From NCBI GenBank assembly GCA_029945725.1, contig JAQSDB010000002.1:310001-374000 (forward strand): a DNA stretch of 64,000 nt, written 5' to 3'. The translations under genes and the position numbers were made by a program. Below are positions 1 through 12,879 of the stretch, in pieces. This stretch comes from a bacterium. GTDB taxonomy: Bacteria; Pseudomonadota; Gammaproteobacteria; Pseudomonadales; Moraxellaceae. The notes under the pieces are model-generated. The model saw only the letters and a program-made list of their open reading frames with translations, was not told where the DNA came from and ran no database searches. The first letter of the stretch is position 1; each line of letters starts with the position of its first letter.

Positions 1-1
1 C

Positions 2-955
2 AAGCTTGATAACGAAAACCCCGCCACTGTGGACACCGACACCACGCGCCTGCAGAGCAATGCCTCGCGTTTTGGCGTGAAAGGCGAAGACGAGCTGACC
101 GCGACCTTGAGCGCCGTCTACCAGATCGAATGGGAAGTGGCTGCCGACGGTGAAGACGCTACAGGCGCTACCGCCTCGACCAAGTCTGACCTGACCCAGC
201 GTAACCGTTACCTCGGTATCAAGAGCACTGACTTCGGTACGGTCAAGCTCGGCAAGTATGACTCCTACACCAAGCTCGCCCAGGGCGAAATTGATCTGTT
301 CAACGATTTTGAAGGCGACATGAAGTATGTGATCGCCGGTGAAAACCGTCTGAACAACGTGGTTGGCTACGAAAGCCCGAAGTTCTTTGATGCGCTGACC
401 TTCAATGTCCTGACGCAGACCCAGGATGCCGGCAGGACTTCCGGTTCCACTCCGAGCAACAAGAACGGTTCTTCTGCTTCCATCGTGTACAACAATGAAG
501 AGCTGGGTCTTTACCTTGCCGTTGCTGCCGATCTTGGCATCGAAGGCGCTACCGCTGTCAGCGGCACGCGTGAAAGCGACAACCTGCGCCTGGTTGCCGC
601 CTACACCATTGCCGGTTTCGGCGTGAACGGCATCTACCAGACCAGCAGCGCTACGGTTCCGGTTTCGGCTGCTGCTGCTGCGTCTGGCACCAATGACAAG
701 GAAACCGGCTGGCAGCTGGGTGTTTCCTACAAGCTGGGTGATGAAACCCTCAAGGGCCAGTACGGTGCTGCCAAGGCTGACGGTTCGAAGGCCACGATTC
801 AGGAACATACCCAGTGGTCGGTCGGTGTTGACCACAACTTCAGCTCCAAGACCAAGGCTTTCGTCTGGTACACCGCCAAGAACGAAGACAAGCTGGCCGT
901 CAATGCGGACAGCGACATCCAGGTTCTGGCTGTTGGCCTCGAACACAAGTTCTGA
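2..955 (+). CDS. Outer-membrane porin, C-terminal part (5' end outside window)
   Basis: The frame is open from base 2, so the signal peptide and first strand lie upstream. The visible 317 residues are typical of a 16-stranded Gram-negative trimeric porin that lets small solutes through the outer membrane. They include an early RFGVKG-type strand, LGIKSTDFGTVKLGKYDS (the usual strand before the constriction loop) and many alternating polar/aromatic strands. The protein ends in LEHKF, and a terminal Phe is the signal read by the BAM assembly machinery. Substrate preference cannot be read from sequence. A strong terminator follows, so it is probably the last gene of its transcript. Confidence 0.85.
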   Translation, partial: KLDNENPATVDTDTTRLQSNASRFGVKGEDELTATLSAVYQIEWEVAADGEDATGATASTKSDLTQRNRYLGIKSTDFGTVKLGKYDSYTKLAQGEIDLFNDFEGDMKYVIAGENRLNNVVGYESPKFFDALTFNVLTQTQDAGRTSGSTPSNKNGSSASIVYNNEELGLYLAVAADLGIEGATAVSGTRESDNLRLVAAYTIAGFGVNGIYQTSSATVPVSAAAAASGTNDKETGWQLGVSYKLGDETLKGQYGAAKADGSKATIQEHTQWSVGVDHNFSSKTKAFVWYTAKNEDKLAVNADSDIQVLAVGLEHKF

Positions 956-2956
<2,001 letters not shown>

Positions 2957-2975
2957 TTTGGCAGGTTGGCGTTGA

Positions 2976-3920
<945 letters not shown>

Positions 3921-3988
3921 TTTCCGGCGCTGTCCTTCCCGCGAAGGCGTAACGACGGCGCAGAAGATTTTATTTTTTGAGGAGTTGA

Positions 3989-5284
<1,296 letters not shown>

Positions 5285-5300
5285 AGGTTTAAACACCGCC

Positions 5301-5648
5301 ATGCAAAAAACCCTCTTCGGCAAACTGCTGCTGGTCATCGCCCTCGTGGCGTTCGGCTTTTTGCAGTTCAGTCTCTGGTTCGGCGAGGGTGGGGTGCGCG
5401 ATGTGCGCGCACTGAAGGCTGCGGTGGCCGAGCAAGTCCAGGCCAATGAAAAGCTGGCTGAGCGTAATCGTGTGCTTGAGGCTGAGGTCAAGGATCTCAA
5501 GGTCGGTCTTGAGGCAGTGGAAGAACATGGCCGCCTTGATCTCGGCATGATCAAGCAGAACGAAACGTTTTATCTCGTCACCGGCAATCCGGACGCCAAA
5601 AAAGCGCCGGAGCCGGCTCCGGTTCCGGCGCCACAGGGAAAACGCTGA
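5301..5648 (+). CDS. ftsB: Cell division protein FtsB
   Basis: This is a small bitopic inner-membrane protein of the divisome that pairs with FtsL and FtsQ at the septum. One membrane helix is visible (about residues 6-24, LFGKLLLVIALVAFGFLQF). A periplasmic leucine-rich coiled coil follows (about 34-75). Then comes the conserved GMIKQNETFYLV segment typical of the FtsB/DivIC family. The last 15 residues are a low-complexity Pro/Ala tail. It sits 16 bases after eno and one base before ispD, the standard order in this clade. Confidence 0.93.
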   Translation: MQKTLFGKLLLVIALVAFGFLQFSLWFGEGGVRDVRALKAAVAEQVQANEKLAERNRVLEAEVKDLKVGLEAVEEHGRLDLGMIKQNETFYLVTGNPDAKKAPEPAPVPAPQGKR

Positions 5649-5649
5649 C

Positions 5650-6345
5650 ATGGCGCTCTGGTGCGTGGTACCCGCCGCCGGCCGCGGCCTGCGCGTAGGG
5701 GGCGATCTCCCGAAGCAGTACCTGCATTTGAATGACCGCACGGTGATCCAGTGCACGCTGGATCGCCTCAGCATGCTGCCGGTCGAAGCCATTATTGTGC
5801 CGGTGGCGGCAGATGATGCTCGTGCCGGTGTCCTCGACTATCGCGATGCCAGCCTGATCCGGTTTGTCACCGGTGGTGCCGAGCGTGCCGATTCGGTACT
5901 GGCGGGGCTTGAGGCCATTGCCAATCAGGCATCGGACGAAGACTGGGTGCTGGTACACGATGTGGCGCGCCCCTGTGTGCGTATCGAGGATATCGAGCTG
6001 TTGCTGGCCGCGATTGCCGATCACCCCGTGGGCGGCTTGCTGGCCAATCGCGTGCGCGACACCATGAAGCGCGGCATGGGAGACGAAGTGGCCGAAACCC
6101 TTTCGCGAGACAATCTCTGGCATGCCCTGACGCCTCAGGTATTCCGTTTTGCTCTCCTGCGTGATGCGCTGCTGGCCGCAAGAGAGCAGGGCATTGTGGT
6201 GACAGACGAGTCTCAGGCCATTGAGTTGCGTGGTGAAAAGCCGCTGCTCATCGAGGGCGCACGCGACAACCTGAAAATCACCTGGCCGGAAGACCTGCAA
6301 ATGGCCGAAGCGTTTCTCAAGCTGCAAGTCGAGTCCGGCCTATGA
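5650..6345 (+). CDS. ispD: 2-C-methyl-D-erythritol 4-phosphate cytidylyltransferase
   Basis: IspD transfers CMP from CTP to MEP in the third step of the MEP isoprenoid pathway. The N-terminal nucleotide-binding loop [18 protein letters not shown] (residues 8-25) is present with its catalytic Arg and Lys. [11 protein letters not shown] (near residue 100) and the C-terminal TDESQAIE and IKITWPEDL-type segments are also diagnostic. Its 231 residues are the family length. Its last four bases overlap the start of ispF (ATGA), so the two are probably translationally coupled. Confidence 0.96.
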   Translation: MALWCVVPAAGRGLRVGGDLPKQYLHLNDRTVIQCTLDRLSMLPVEAIIVPVAADDARAGVLDYRDASLIRFVTGGAERADSVLAGLEAIANQASDEDWVLVHDVARPCVRIEDIELLLAAIADHPVGGLLANRVRDTMKRGMGDEVAETLSRDNLWHALTPQVFRFALLRDALLAAREQGIVVTDESQAIELRGEKPLLIEGARDNLKITWPEDLQMAEAFLKLQVESGL

Positions 6346-6830
6346 GCACAAAAAGCCCGCGCATCGGTCATGGCATTGATGTGCATCGGTTTGGCGAGGG
6401 CGATCATGTCACGCTCGCTGGCGTAAAAATTCCGCATGAGCAGGGGCTGGTGGCCCATTCCGATGGCGATGTGGCGCTGCACGCACTGTGTGATGCCATT
6501 CTCGGTGCGCTGGCGCTGGGCGATATCGGCAAGCACTTTCCGGATACGGATGCGGATTACCGCGGTGCCGACAGTCGTGTGCTGCTGCGCCATGTGATCA
6601 CGCTGATGACGGCGCGCGGTTATCGTGTCGGCAATGCCGATATCACGGTGCTGGCCGAGCGTCCGAAGCTGGCCGTGCATATTGCGGCCATGCGTGAATG
6701 CATCGCCGCCGACCTGCAGCTTGGCGTGGATGATGTCAGCGTGAAAGCCACGACGACAGAGAAGCTCGGCTTTGTCGGGCGCAGCGAAGGTATTGAGGCA
6801 CATGCGGTGGTGATGTTGCTGCCTGTTTAA
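6342..6830 (+). CDS. ispF: 2-C-methyl-D-erythritol 2,4-cyclodiphosphate synthase
   Basis: IspF cyclises CDP-ME 2-phosphate to MEcPP, two steps after IspD. The 162-residue protein shows GHGIDVHRF (Zn ligands Asp and His near residues 11-13), [19 protein letters not shown] (Zn-binding His near residue 45), [10 protein letters not shown] and the C-terminal [16 protein letters not shown] motif. It overlaps ispD by four bases. A REP-type repeat pair follows the stop codon. Confidence 0.97.
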   Translation: MSTKSPRIGHGIDVHRFGEGDHVTLAGVKIPHEQGLVAHSDGDVALHALCDAILGALALGDIGKHFPDTDADYRGADSRVLLRHVITLMTARGYRVGNADITVLAERPKLAVHIAAMRECIAADLQLGVDDVSVKATTTEKLGFVGRSEGIEAHAVVMLLPV

Positions 6831-6845
6831 CGCAACAATAATTCT

Positions 6846-6925
6846 GTTCGCGGCTAAAGCCGCTCCTGCGAAAACCCTGTTTTACAGACGTCCTGTTTTG
6901 CGTAGGAGCGGCTTTAGCCGCGAAC
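6846..6925. repeat. REP-like inverted repeat pair, family A
   Basis: Two 25-base palindromic units face each other: bases 6846-6870 (GTTCGCGGCTAAAGCCGCTC then CTGCG) and 6901-6925 (CGTAGGAGCGGCTTTAGCCG then CGAAC). Each can fold alone, and the pair can form one long hairpin. The same unit recurs near 13.7, 16.5 and 21.4 kb, with a sequence variant near 20.3 kb, always between genes. It probably acts as an mRNA 3'-end stabiliser or is a REP/BIME-type mobile palindrome. Confidence 0.85.
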
Positions 6926-6961
6926 CTTTTTGCAGTCCCACTCTATTTTGAAAAGACCTCA

Positions 6962-8029
6962 ATGAACTGGTCCCCTTTTTTGCTGACCAATCTGCCTTTT
7001 GTGCATGGCGAGCCCGTGTGTTCCGCCGTGCTGCGCGCGGAGCCCGAAGATTTCCAGGTGGACGAGATTCTCGGCTTTCCCCCCAGTGGCGAAGGCGAGC
7101 ATGTGTTTTTGCAGATTCGCAAACGCAACCAGAATACGGCCTGGGTGGCGGAGCAGCTGGCCAAAGCAGCCGGGCTCAAGCCTGATGCGGTGAGCTATGC
7201 CGGTCTCAAGGACCGGCGCGCCGTGACCACGCAATGGTTCAGCCTGCATCTGCCGGGCAAGAGCCTGCCGGATTTGTCGGCGTTCTGGAGCGAAGACATC
7301 CAGCTCGTCACGCAAACCTTCAATCAGCGCAAGCTCAAGCGCGGTGCCCATCAGGGCAACCGCTTCGTGATTACGCTGCGCGATGTCGAAGGCGACCACG
7401 CGGCCGTTGAATCGCGTCTGGAGCAAATAGCGGCGCAGGGCGTGCCCAACTATTTTGGCCCGCAGCGTTTCGGACATGACAATGGCAATCTGCAGGCCGG
7501 CGAAGCCCTGCTCCAGCAAAAGCCGAGGCGCCGGCTGAATTACCGGGAAAGCATTGCCTTGTCGGCGCTGCGTTCGGCACTGTTCAATGGCGTCCTCGGA
7601 GAGCGTATCCGCCAGAAAAACTGGAATACGGCATTGCCGGGTGACGTCCTGATGCTGGACGGTCGCGGCAGCTTTTTCCGGCCGGAGGCCGATGACACGG
7701 CCATTGGCCAGCGCCTTGAAAACATGGAGCTGCACCTCACCGGCCCGATGCCGGGCAAGGGCACTCCGGTGGTGAGCGCCGATGTGGCCGCGCTGGAGCA
7801 GGGCGTGTTGAGTGACTGTGCCGATCTGCTGCGGGCACTCGAGGCTTTCGGGGTGGATGCACAGCGCCGGGCCCTGCGTTTGCGTGCCGCTGATCTTGGC
7901 TGGGAGTGGCTGGACGAAAGCAGCCTGAGGCTGGCATTTGCATTACCATCAGGAGCCTTCGCCACCAGTGTGTTGCGCGAGCTGGCAACGCTTCGCCAGA
8001 CCGGGCTTGACGCCATCCCGGTTGAGTAA
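6962..8029 (+). CDS. truD: tRNA pseudouridine(13) synthase TruD
   Basis: TruD converts U13 of tRNA-Glu to pseudouridine. The 355-residue length is normal. Diagnostic motifs are YAGLKDRRAVTTQWFS near residue 78, which carries the catalytic Asp of the TruD family, and NYFGPQRFGHDNGNL near residue 160. The insertion (TRUD) domain lies between about residues 180 and 310. It sits between ispF and surE, the usual gammaproteobacterial position, but is separated from ispF by a REP pair. Confidence 0.95.
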   Translation: MNWSPFLLTNLPFVHGEPVCSAVLRAEPEDFQVDEILGFPPSGEGEHVFLQIRKRNQNTAWVAEQLAKAAGLKPDAVSYAGLKDRRAVTTQWFSLHLPGKSLPDLSAFWSEDIQLVTQTFNQRKLKRGAHQGNRFVITLRDVEGDHAAVESRLEQIAAQGVPNYFGPQRFGHDNGNLQAGEALLQQKPRRRLNYRESIALSALRSALFNGVLGERIRQKNWNTALPGDVLMLDGRGSFFRPEADDTAIGQRLENMELHLTGPMPGKGTPVVSADVAALEQGVLSDCADLLRALEAFGVDAQRRALRLRAADLGWEWLDESSLRLAFALPSGAFATSVLRELATLRQTGLDAIPVE

Positions 8030-8119
8030 AGTAGTTGCGCCTGAGGCTTTGGACTCGGGAAGAAGTGTCTTGTGTCGCTGTTTTCCGGCGATCACACCCC
8101 ACAGTGACAGGATGAAAAA

Positions 8120-8881
8120 ATGCGGTTTCTGGTAAGCAACGATGACGGTGTGCAGTCACCCGGCCTGGTGGCGCTGGCGGAAGCGCTGGCGGAGCTGGGC
8201 GAAGTCACCGTGGTGGCGCCCGACAGCGAGCGCAGCGCCTTTTCCAGCGCCCTGACGCTGGATCGCCCCTTGCGTCCTGTACAGCAGCCCAATGGTTTCT
8301 GGGCCGTGAATGGCACGCCGGCGGACTGCGTGCATCTGGCCCTGAACGGCTTTCTTGATTTTGAACCGGACATCGTCGTCTCCGGCATCAATGCCGGCGC
8401 CAATCTCGGCGATGACACGCTGTATTCCGGGACGGTGGCGGCCGCTCTGGAGGCCCGCTTCCTTGGCAAGACCGGCATCGCCGTTTCGCTGGCCGGTGCG
8501 CATGGCAAGGGTTACGGTATCGAGGCCTATCGTCCGGCCGCACAGATGGTTTCCCGCCTGATCCGCAGCTGGCCCCGGCTCAATCTGCCGGCACGCACGA
8601 TCCTGAACGTCAATGTGCCGGATCTTCCGCTGGAGGCGATTCGCGGTTTCCAGGTCAGCCGTCTTGGCCATCGCGGGCGCGCCAGGGATGTGCTGGCGCT
8701 GGATGATCCGCGCGGTCGCAAGGTTTACTGGATTGGTATTGCCGGCAATCCGGCGGATGCAGGCGAGGGCACCGATTTTCATGCTGTCGCCGATGCCTGC
8801 GTCAGTGTCACTCCCCTGCTCACGGATCTCACGCGCCATGATGCGCTGGAGGATGTGTCGAGCTGGCTGGATGAGGTTTAA
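8120..8881 (+). CDS. surE: 5'/3'-nucleotidase SurE
   Basis: SurE is a metal-dependent phosphatase acting on nucleoside monophosphates and short polyphosphate, linked to stationary-phase survival. The start MRFLVSNDDGVQSPG contains the Asp-Asp metal site. VVAPDSERSAFSSALTL (Ser metal ligand), VNGTPADCV and VSGINAGANLGDDTLYSGTVAAA (Asn ligand, split here for reading) follow. The 253-residue length fits. It belongs to the surE-pcm-nlpD-rpoS stationary-phase block. Confidence 0.96.
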   Translation: MRFLVSNDDGVQSPGLVALAEALAELGEVTVVAPDSERSAFSSALTLDRPLRPVQQPNGFWAVNGTPADCVHLALNGFLDFEPDIVVSGINAGANLGDDTLYSGTVAAALEARFLGKTGIAVSLAGAHGKGYGIEAYRPAAQMVSRLIRSWPRLNLPARTILNVNVPDLPLEAIRGFQVSRLGHRGRARDVLALDDPRGRKVYWIGIAGNPADAGEGTDFHAVADACVSVTPLLTDLTRHDALEDVSSWLDEV

Positions 8882-9016
8882 GTTTTTATCCGTTCAGCGC
8901 TGCCGCACACACGGCTGCGCTGTTGTGTCACCGGAGGTACGCGGCGCGATCCTGATTGCCGGCGCCGAATGCTTCCGGTATGTATCCATGCAACAAGAAA
9001 ACAGATTTTCTGAAAA

Positions 9017-9679
9017 ATGACTTCACTTGATCTTCTTGGTTCCGGCATGACGTCATCGCGTACGCGCGAACGCATGATTATCCGCCTGATGGAGCAAGGC
9101 ATCAGCGATCTCAACGTGATCGACATCATGCGCCGCACCCCCCGCCACATTTTTCTCGATGAGGCGCTGGCGCATCGTGCCTACGAAGACACTTCCCTGC
9201 CGATCGGCCATGCCCAGACCTTGTCGCAGCCCTATATCGTGGCGCGCATGACCGAGGTATTGCTGGCGGAAGGCCCGCTGAATCGCGTGCTGGAGATCGG
9301 TACGGGGTCGGGCTATCAGACATCCATTCTGGCGCAGCTTTGCGGCCAGGTTTTTTCCGTGGAGCGCATCAGGGCGCTGCAGGAAAAAGCGCGGACGCGC
9401 CTGCAATTGCTCAAGCTGCACAACGTCCGTCTGCGTCATACCGATGGCGGCATGGGCTGGCCGGAAGAGGCCGGCTTTGACGGCATCATTGCCTGTGCGG
9501 CTCCCCTGGGAATTCCCAAGGCGCTGATCGCGCAGCTGAGTGAAGGCGGGCGTCTGGTCATCCCGGTCGGCGGTGGTGAAGTGCAGGATCTCCTGCTCAT
9601 CATCCGGCGCGGCGACAGCCACGAAACGCAGGTGCTGGAGAAAGTCCGCTTTGTACCCATGCTGGGCGGGGTACTCTGA
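9017..9679 (+). CDS. pcm: Protein-L-isoaspartate O-methyltransferase
   Basis: Pcm methylates isoaspartyl residues in aged proteins, using S-adenosylmethionine, so that they can be repaired. The 220-residue protein has the SAM-binding [18 protein letters not shown] motif (residues 94-111), the upstream [13 protein letters not shown] substrate segment and the family motif [16 protein letters not shown]. Its TGA overlaps the GTG that starts nlpD (TGAGTG). The 135-base gap after surE holds no recognisable feature. Confidence 0.95.
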   Translation: MTSLDLLGSGMTSSRTRERMIIRLMEQGISDLNVIDIMRRTPRHIFLDEALAHRAYEDTSLPIGHAQTLSQPYIVARMTEVLLAEGPLNRVLEIGTGSGYQTSILAQLCGQVFSVERIRALQEKARTRLQLLKLHNVRLRHTDGGMGWPEEAGFDGIIACAAPLGIPKALIAQLSEGGRLVIPVGGGEVQDLLLIIRRGDSHETQVLEKVRFVPMLGGVL

Positions 9680-10501
9680 GTGCGGTTTTTCCGCCGTACG
9701 CTGATGCTGCTGGCACTGATGCTGCTGGCACTGATGCTGCTGGCAGGCTGCGCCAGCAGGCACTCGCCGGTGGTGGTTGAGCGCTCGCTGAGCGGCGCCA
9801 GCGCCACTGAACACAAGGTGGTGGCCGGCGAGACGCTGTATGCCATTGCCCTGCGTTACGACAAGGATTATCGCGAGCTGGCCCAGCTCAACGCCCTCGA
9901 TCAAAACTTCACGATTCATCCCGGGCAGCGTCTGCGCCTCCGGGCCGCAGCCGCCACGCCTCCGGTGAAAACCGGCAAAGTCTCCCCTGCCAGCCCCGGA
10001 CCCAGGCCGGCAAAGAGGGCGGCTGGGGGGGCGATGCCGGGTGAAAACAAAACGTTCGTCGTAAAAAACCCCGTCCCCATCCCGGCAAATATTCCGCCTG
10101 TCACCGAGGCGTCACGCCCAAGTGCTTCATTAGCTTGGGTTTGGCCTGCCAAAGGCGCGCTCATCGGCAGTTTTGGCTCGCAGGGCGTGACTGGAAAGGG
10201 GCTGGACATCAGTGGAAAGCGGGGGGATTCTGTTCTGGCTGCTGCTTCCGGCACCGTTGTTTATGCGGGTTCGGGACTGGTGGGTTACGGAAAGATGCTC
10301 ATCGTGCGCCATGATGACAACTACATCAGCGCGTATGCCCACAATGACCGTTTTCTGGTCAAGGAAGGGGATCGTGTAACCGCAGGCCAGACGGTGGCGG
10401 TGATGGGCTCCACGGGTACGGATCGCGAAAAGCTGCACTTCGAGATTCGTGAGCGCGGCAAACCGGTAGACCCCTTGCGGTTTCTTCCCGCAAGCCGATA
10501 A
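9680..10501 (+). CDS. nlpD: NlpD-type murein hydrolase activator lipoprotein
   Basis: This outer-membrane lipoprotein activates the amidase AmiC at the septum in well-studied relatives. Residues 1-22 form a signal peptide with lipobox LAGC (Cys near residue 23). A LysM peptidoglycan-binding domain covers about 38-82 (VVAGETLYAIALRYDKDYRE). A Pro/Ala/Lys-rich linker follows. The M23/LytM domain covers about 150-270. Its active site is degenerate: the first metal-binding His is absent in GKGLDISGKRG, although LHFEIR is kept, as expected for a non-catalytic activator. GTG is the start, overlapping the pcm stop. The signal peptide contains three perfect 15-base repeats. Confidence 0.93.
   Translation: MRFFRRTLMLLALMLLALMLLAGCASRHSPVVVERSLSGASATEHKVVAGETLYAIALRYDKDYRELAQLNALDQNFTIHPGQRLRLRAAAATPPVKTGKVSPASPGPRPAKRAAGGAMPGENKTFVVKNPVPIPANIPPVTEASRPSASLAWVWPAKGALIGSFGSQGVTGKGLDISGKRGDSVLAAASGTVVYAGSGLVGYGKMLIVRHDDNYISAYAHNDRFLVKEGDRVTAGQTVAVMGSTGTDREKLHFEIRERGKPVDPLRFLPASR
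9701..9745 (+). repeat. Three perfect 15-base tandem repeats in the nlpD signal sequence
   Basis: The unit CTGATGCTGCTGGCA occurs three times without mismatch at 9701, 9716 and 9731. It encodes (LMLLA)x3, the hydrophobic core of the lipoprotein signal peptide. Copy-number change would lengthen or shorten the core by five residues without shifting frame. Confidence 0.95.
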
Positions 10502-10602
10502 GGAATTAAAAAAGACAGATAGAAAAGGAGAGCATGCGAGGAACGCATGCCATGACGACTGGGTGATCAGCGTCATGCATTGACCAGAACGAGGGATTGA
10601 TC

Positions 10603-11590
10603 ATGGACAACAAACCGGGAGTTGCATCCCGCAGCAAGAAAGTTGCCAGCATTGCCGTGGCGATTGATAGCAAAAAGCCCGTAAAACCCGCCCCCATTGC
10701 CGTAAAAAAAGCGGCTGTTGCAAAGCCGGTTCGCACCCGGGTCAGCGCGCTCCAGTCCAGTCTGGATGCCACCCAGCTTTATCTCAATGAAATCGGTTTT
10801 TCTCCCCTGCTCTCCGCAGAAGAAGAAGTCTTTTATGCGCGCCGCGCCCGGCAGGGCATAGAAACGGCGCGCAAGCGCATGATCGAAAGCAATCTGCGTC
10901 TGGTGGTGAAAATTGCCCGGCGTTACATCAATCGCGGCCTGACCCTGCTTGACCTTATCGAGGAGGGCAATCTCGGCCTGATCCATGCCGTGGAGAAATT
11001 CGATCCGGAGCGCGGTTTCCGGTTTTCGACCTACGCCACCTGGTGGATACGCCAGACCATGGAGCGCGGCCTGATGAACCAGACGCGTACGGTGCGTCTG
11101 CCTATTCATGTGGTGAAGGAACTGAATCTTTACCTGCGGGCGGCGCGCGAGCTCAGTCACAAGCTGGATCACGAGCCCAGTGCCGACGAGATTGCCCGTC
11201 TGCTGGATCGCCCGGTAGAAGACGTGCAGCGCATGCTGGGCCTGAATGAGCGTGTCAGCTCGATTGATGCTCCGATGGGGGGGCGATACGGAAAGGACGC
11301 TGGGCGACACTCTTGCCGATGTCAATGCTTCCGATCCGGCCGACAAGGTGCAGGACGATGACATGCGCGTGAGTCTGGATCACTGGCTGGACGAGCTGCC
11401 GGACAAGCAGCGCGAGGTGCTGGCCAGGCGTTTCGGCCTGCGCGGTCATGACGTGGCCACGCTTGAGGCCGTCGGCGAAGAAATTGGTCTGACGCGCGAA
11501 CGGGTGCGGCAGATCCAGGTGGATGGTTTGAAACGCCTGCGCGAGGTGCTGGAAGGCCAGGGCCTTTCCAGCGAAGCGATCTTCAACTGA
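10603..11590 (+). pseudogene. rpoS: RNA polymerase sigma factor RpoS, frameshifted
   Basis: RpoS is the stationary-phase and general-stress sigma factor. Its position after nlpD, the sigma region 1.2-like stretch [22 protein letters not shown] and region 2 ([35 protein letters not shown]) identify it. The first frame runs from ATG 10603 (Shine-Dalgarno GAGGGA at 10591-10596). It leaves the family sequence after SSIDAPMGG and stops at 11361. The remaining coding sequence ([13 protein letters not shown], then region 4 with [20 protein letters not shown]) continues in another frame to 11590. The switch maps to a run of seven Gs at 11277-11283 where six would keep the frame. As written, region 4 (-35 recognition) is lost. 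Real mutation, phase variation and a sequencing error are all possible. Confidence 0.9.
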
Positions 11591-11613
11591 GCTCTGGCGT
11601 CGTGTTGTGCGGG

Positions 11614-11647
11614 AAAACAGGGTCCGGTTTCCGGGCCCTGTTTTTTT
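11614..11647 (+). terminator. Rho-independent terminator after rpoS
   Basis: An inverted repeat CAGGGtCCGG-ttt-CCGGgCCCTG is preceded by As and followed by seven Ts. It lies 24 bases after the rpoS stop. Confidence 0.9.
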
Positions 11648-11730
11648 ATGCCGGAAATCCCTGCTTTCCCCGGCTCCGGCGCTTTGGGGGCTTGCTGTGG
11701 CCGGCTCCTGCGGCGAGAATCCGCGCCCAT

Positions 11731-11807
11731 GCCTTGGTAGCTCAGATGGATAGAGCAGCCCCCTCCTAAGGGGCAGGTCGGACGTTCGAATCGTCTCCAG
11801 GGCACCA
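11731..11807 (+). tRNA. tRNA-Arg (anticodon CCU)
   Basis: The 77-base cloverleaf includes an encoded CCA. Acceptor arms GCCTTGG/CCAGGGC pair over seven positions with one G-U. The D arm (GCTC/GAGC), anticodon stem GCCCC/GGGGC and T arm GGACG-TTCGAAT-CGTCT are all present. The anticodon loop CTCCTAA places CCT at 11765-11767, which reads AGG arginine codons. Confidence 0.95.
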
Positions 11808-11819
11808 TGAATGCCTGAG

Positions 11820-11851
11820 TCCGGGCCCCTGCACAGGGGTCCGGATTTTTT
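11820..11851 (+). terminator. Rho-independent terminator after tRNA-Arg
   Basis: TCCGGgCCCCT and AGGGGtCCGGA pair around a GCAC loop and are followed by a T run. The structure lies 12 bases past the tRNA CCA end. Confidence 0.88.
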
Positions 11852-11991
11852 ATGCGCTGTAATGGCCGCCATCGGGCGGCATAGTCGAAACCGCAGGCGG
11901 ATCACCTGAGGATGCGCTACGGGGCTGTACCCCGGTGTACTGGCGACATCCTGATCGATCAGTTCATCAATTGCCGCCCGCAGGAGTTGTC

Positions 11992-12837
11992 ATGACCGAG
12001 CTTGTCACCATCACCGTCAGTGACCATGTCGCCGATGTGCGCCTCAACCGCCCCGAAAAAATGAATGCCCTGAGCATGCCCATGTTCGAGGCGATCAACG
12101 CGGCCGCTGAAAGCATCATGCGGGATCGCAGCATCCGCGCCGTCGTGCTCTCCGGTGAGGGCCGTGCTTTTTGTGCCGGACTTGATCTGGCCAACTTCAG
12201 TGATACGGAAACCATTGGCGGCGATGCCTTCGGCGGTGGCCGCGGCGGCTACTGGCCGAATTTTTACCAGAAGCCGGGTTATCTGTGGAAAGACGTGCCG
12301 GTGCCCGTGATCTGCGCCCTGCACGGTGTTGTGTTTGGCGGTGGCCTGCAGATTGCCCTGGGTGCGGACATCCGCATTGCGCATCCGCAAACGCGGCTGT
12401 CACTGATGGAAATAAAGTGGGGCCTGGTGCCCGACATGAGCGGCTCGCAGACACTGCGTGATCTCGTGCGTCTGGATGTTGCCAAGGAGCTGGCTTTCAC
12501 GGGCCGTATTGTTGAGGCACCGGAAGCCAGGGACATCGGTCTTGTCACGCGGCTTGACGAGAATCCGCGCGAGGCAGCACTGGCCATGGCTCGCGAGATG
12601 GCGCAGAAGAATCCGCAGGCCATCGCCCTCGGCAAGTTGCTGCTGGAATCGGTCTGGCACGGCGATGATGCGCGCGGACTGGAAGTGGAAGAAAAGCTTC
12701 AGGCCACCCTGTTGATGAGCCCCAACCAGAAAGAGGCCGTGATGGCCGGCATGCAGAAGCGCGCGGCGAATTTCACCGAGCGCAGCTTTGACCGGCTGGA
12801 TCGCGCTGATCCGCTCAATACGTTGCAAGCGAAGTAA
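11992..12837 (+). CDS. Crotonase (enoyl-CoA hydratase/isomerase) family protein
   Basis: It is a cytoplasmic acyl-CoA enzyme of the crotonase fold, 281 residues from the ATG that has an AGGAG box at 11982-11986. An upstream in-frame start exists but lacks such a box. The first oxyanion segment is GRAFCAGLDLANF, and the second is LHGVVFGGGLQIALGADIRI. The acidic residues in SLMEIKWGLVPDMSG resemble the Glu and Asp of dienoyl-CoA isomerase-like members, so a double-bond isomerase is as likely as a hydratase. It is alone between a tRNA gene and a convergent rlmA, so context does not fix the substrate. The C-terminus carries the usual helical trimerisation region. Confidence 0.85.
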   Translation: MTELVTITVSDHVADVRLNRPEKMNALSMPMFEAINAAAESIMRDRSIRAVVLSGEGRAFCAGLDLANFSDTETIGGDAFGGGRGGYWPNFYQKPGYLWKDVPVPVICALHGVVFGGGLQIALGADIRIAHPQTRLSLMEIKWGLVPDMSGSQTLRDLVRLDVAKELAFTGRIVEAPEARDIGLVTRLDENPREAALAMAREMAQKNPQAIALGKLLLESVWHGDDARGLEVEEKLQATLLMSPNQKEAVMAGMQKRAANFTERSFDRLDRADPLNTLQAK

Positions 12838-12879
12838 TAACTTTCGGCATCGTTTCTTGATGAAAAAAGCAGCGGTTTT

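Noticed and set aside
6840-6930. Possible CRISPR array from repeated palindromes
   Set aside because: There are only two inverted units with one short spacer, and copies are scattered singly or in pairs at other loci. There is no direct-repeat array or cas gene.
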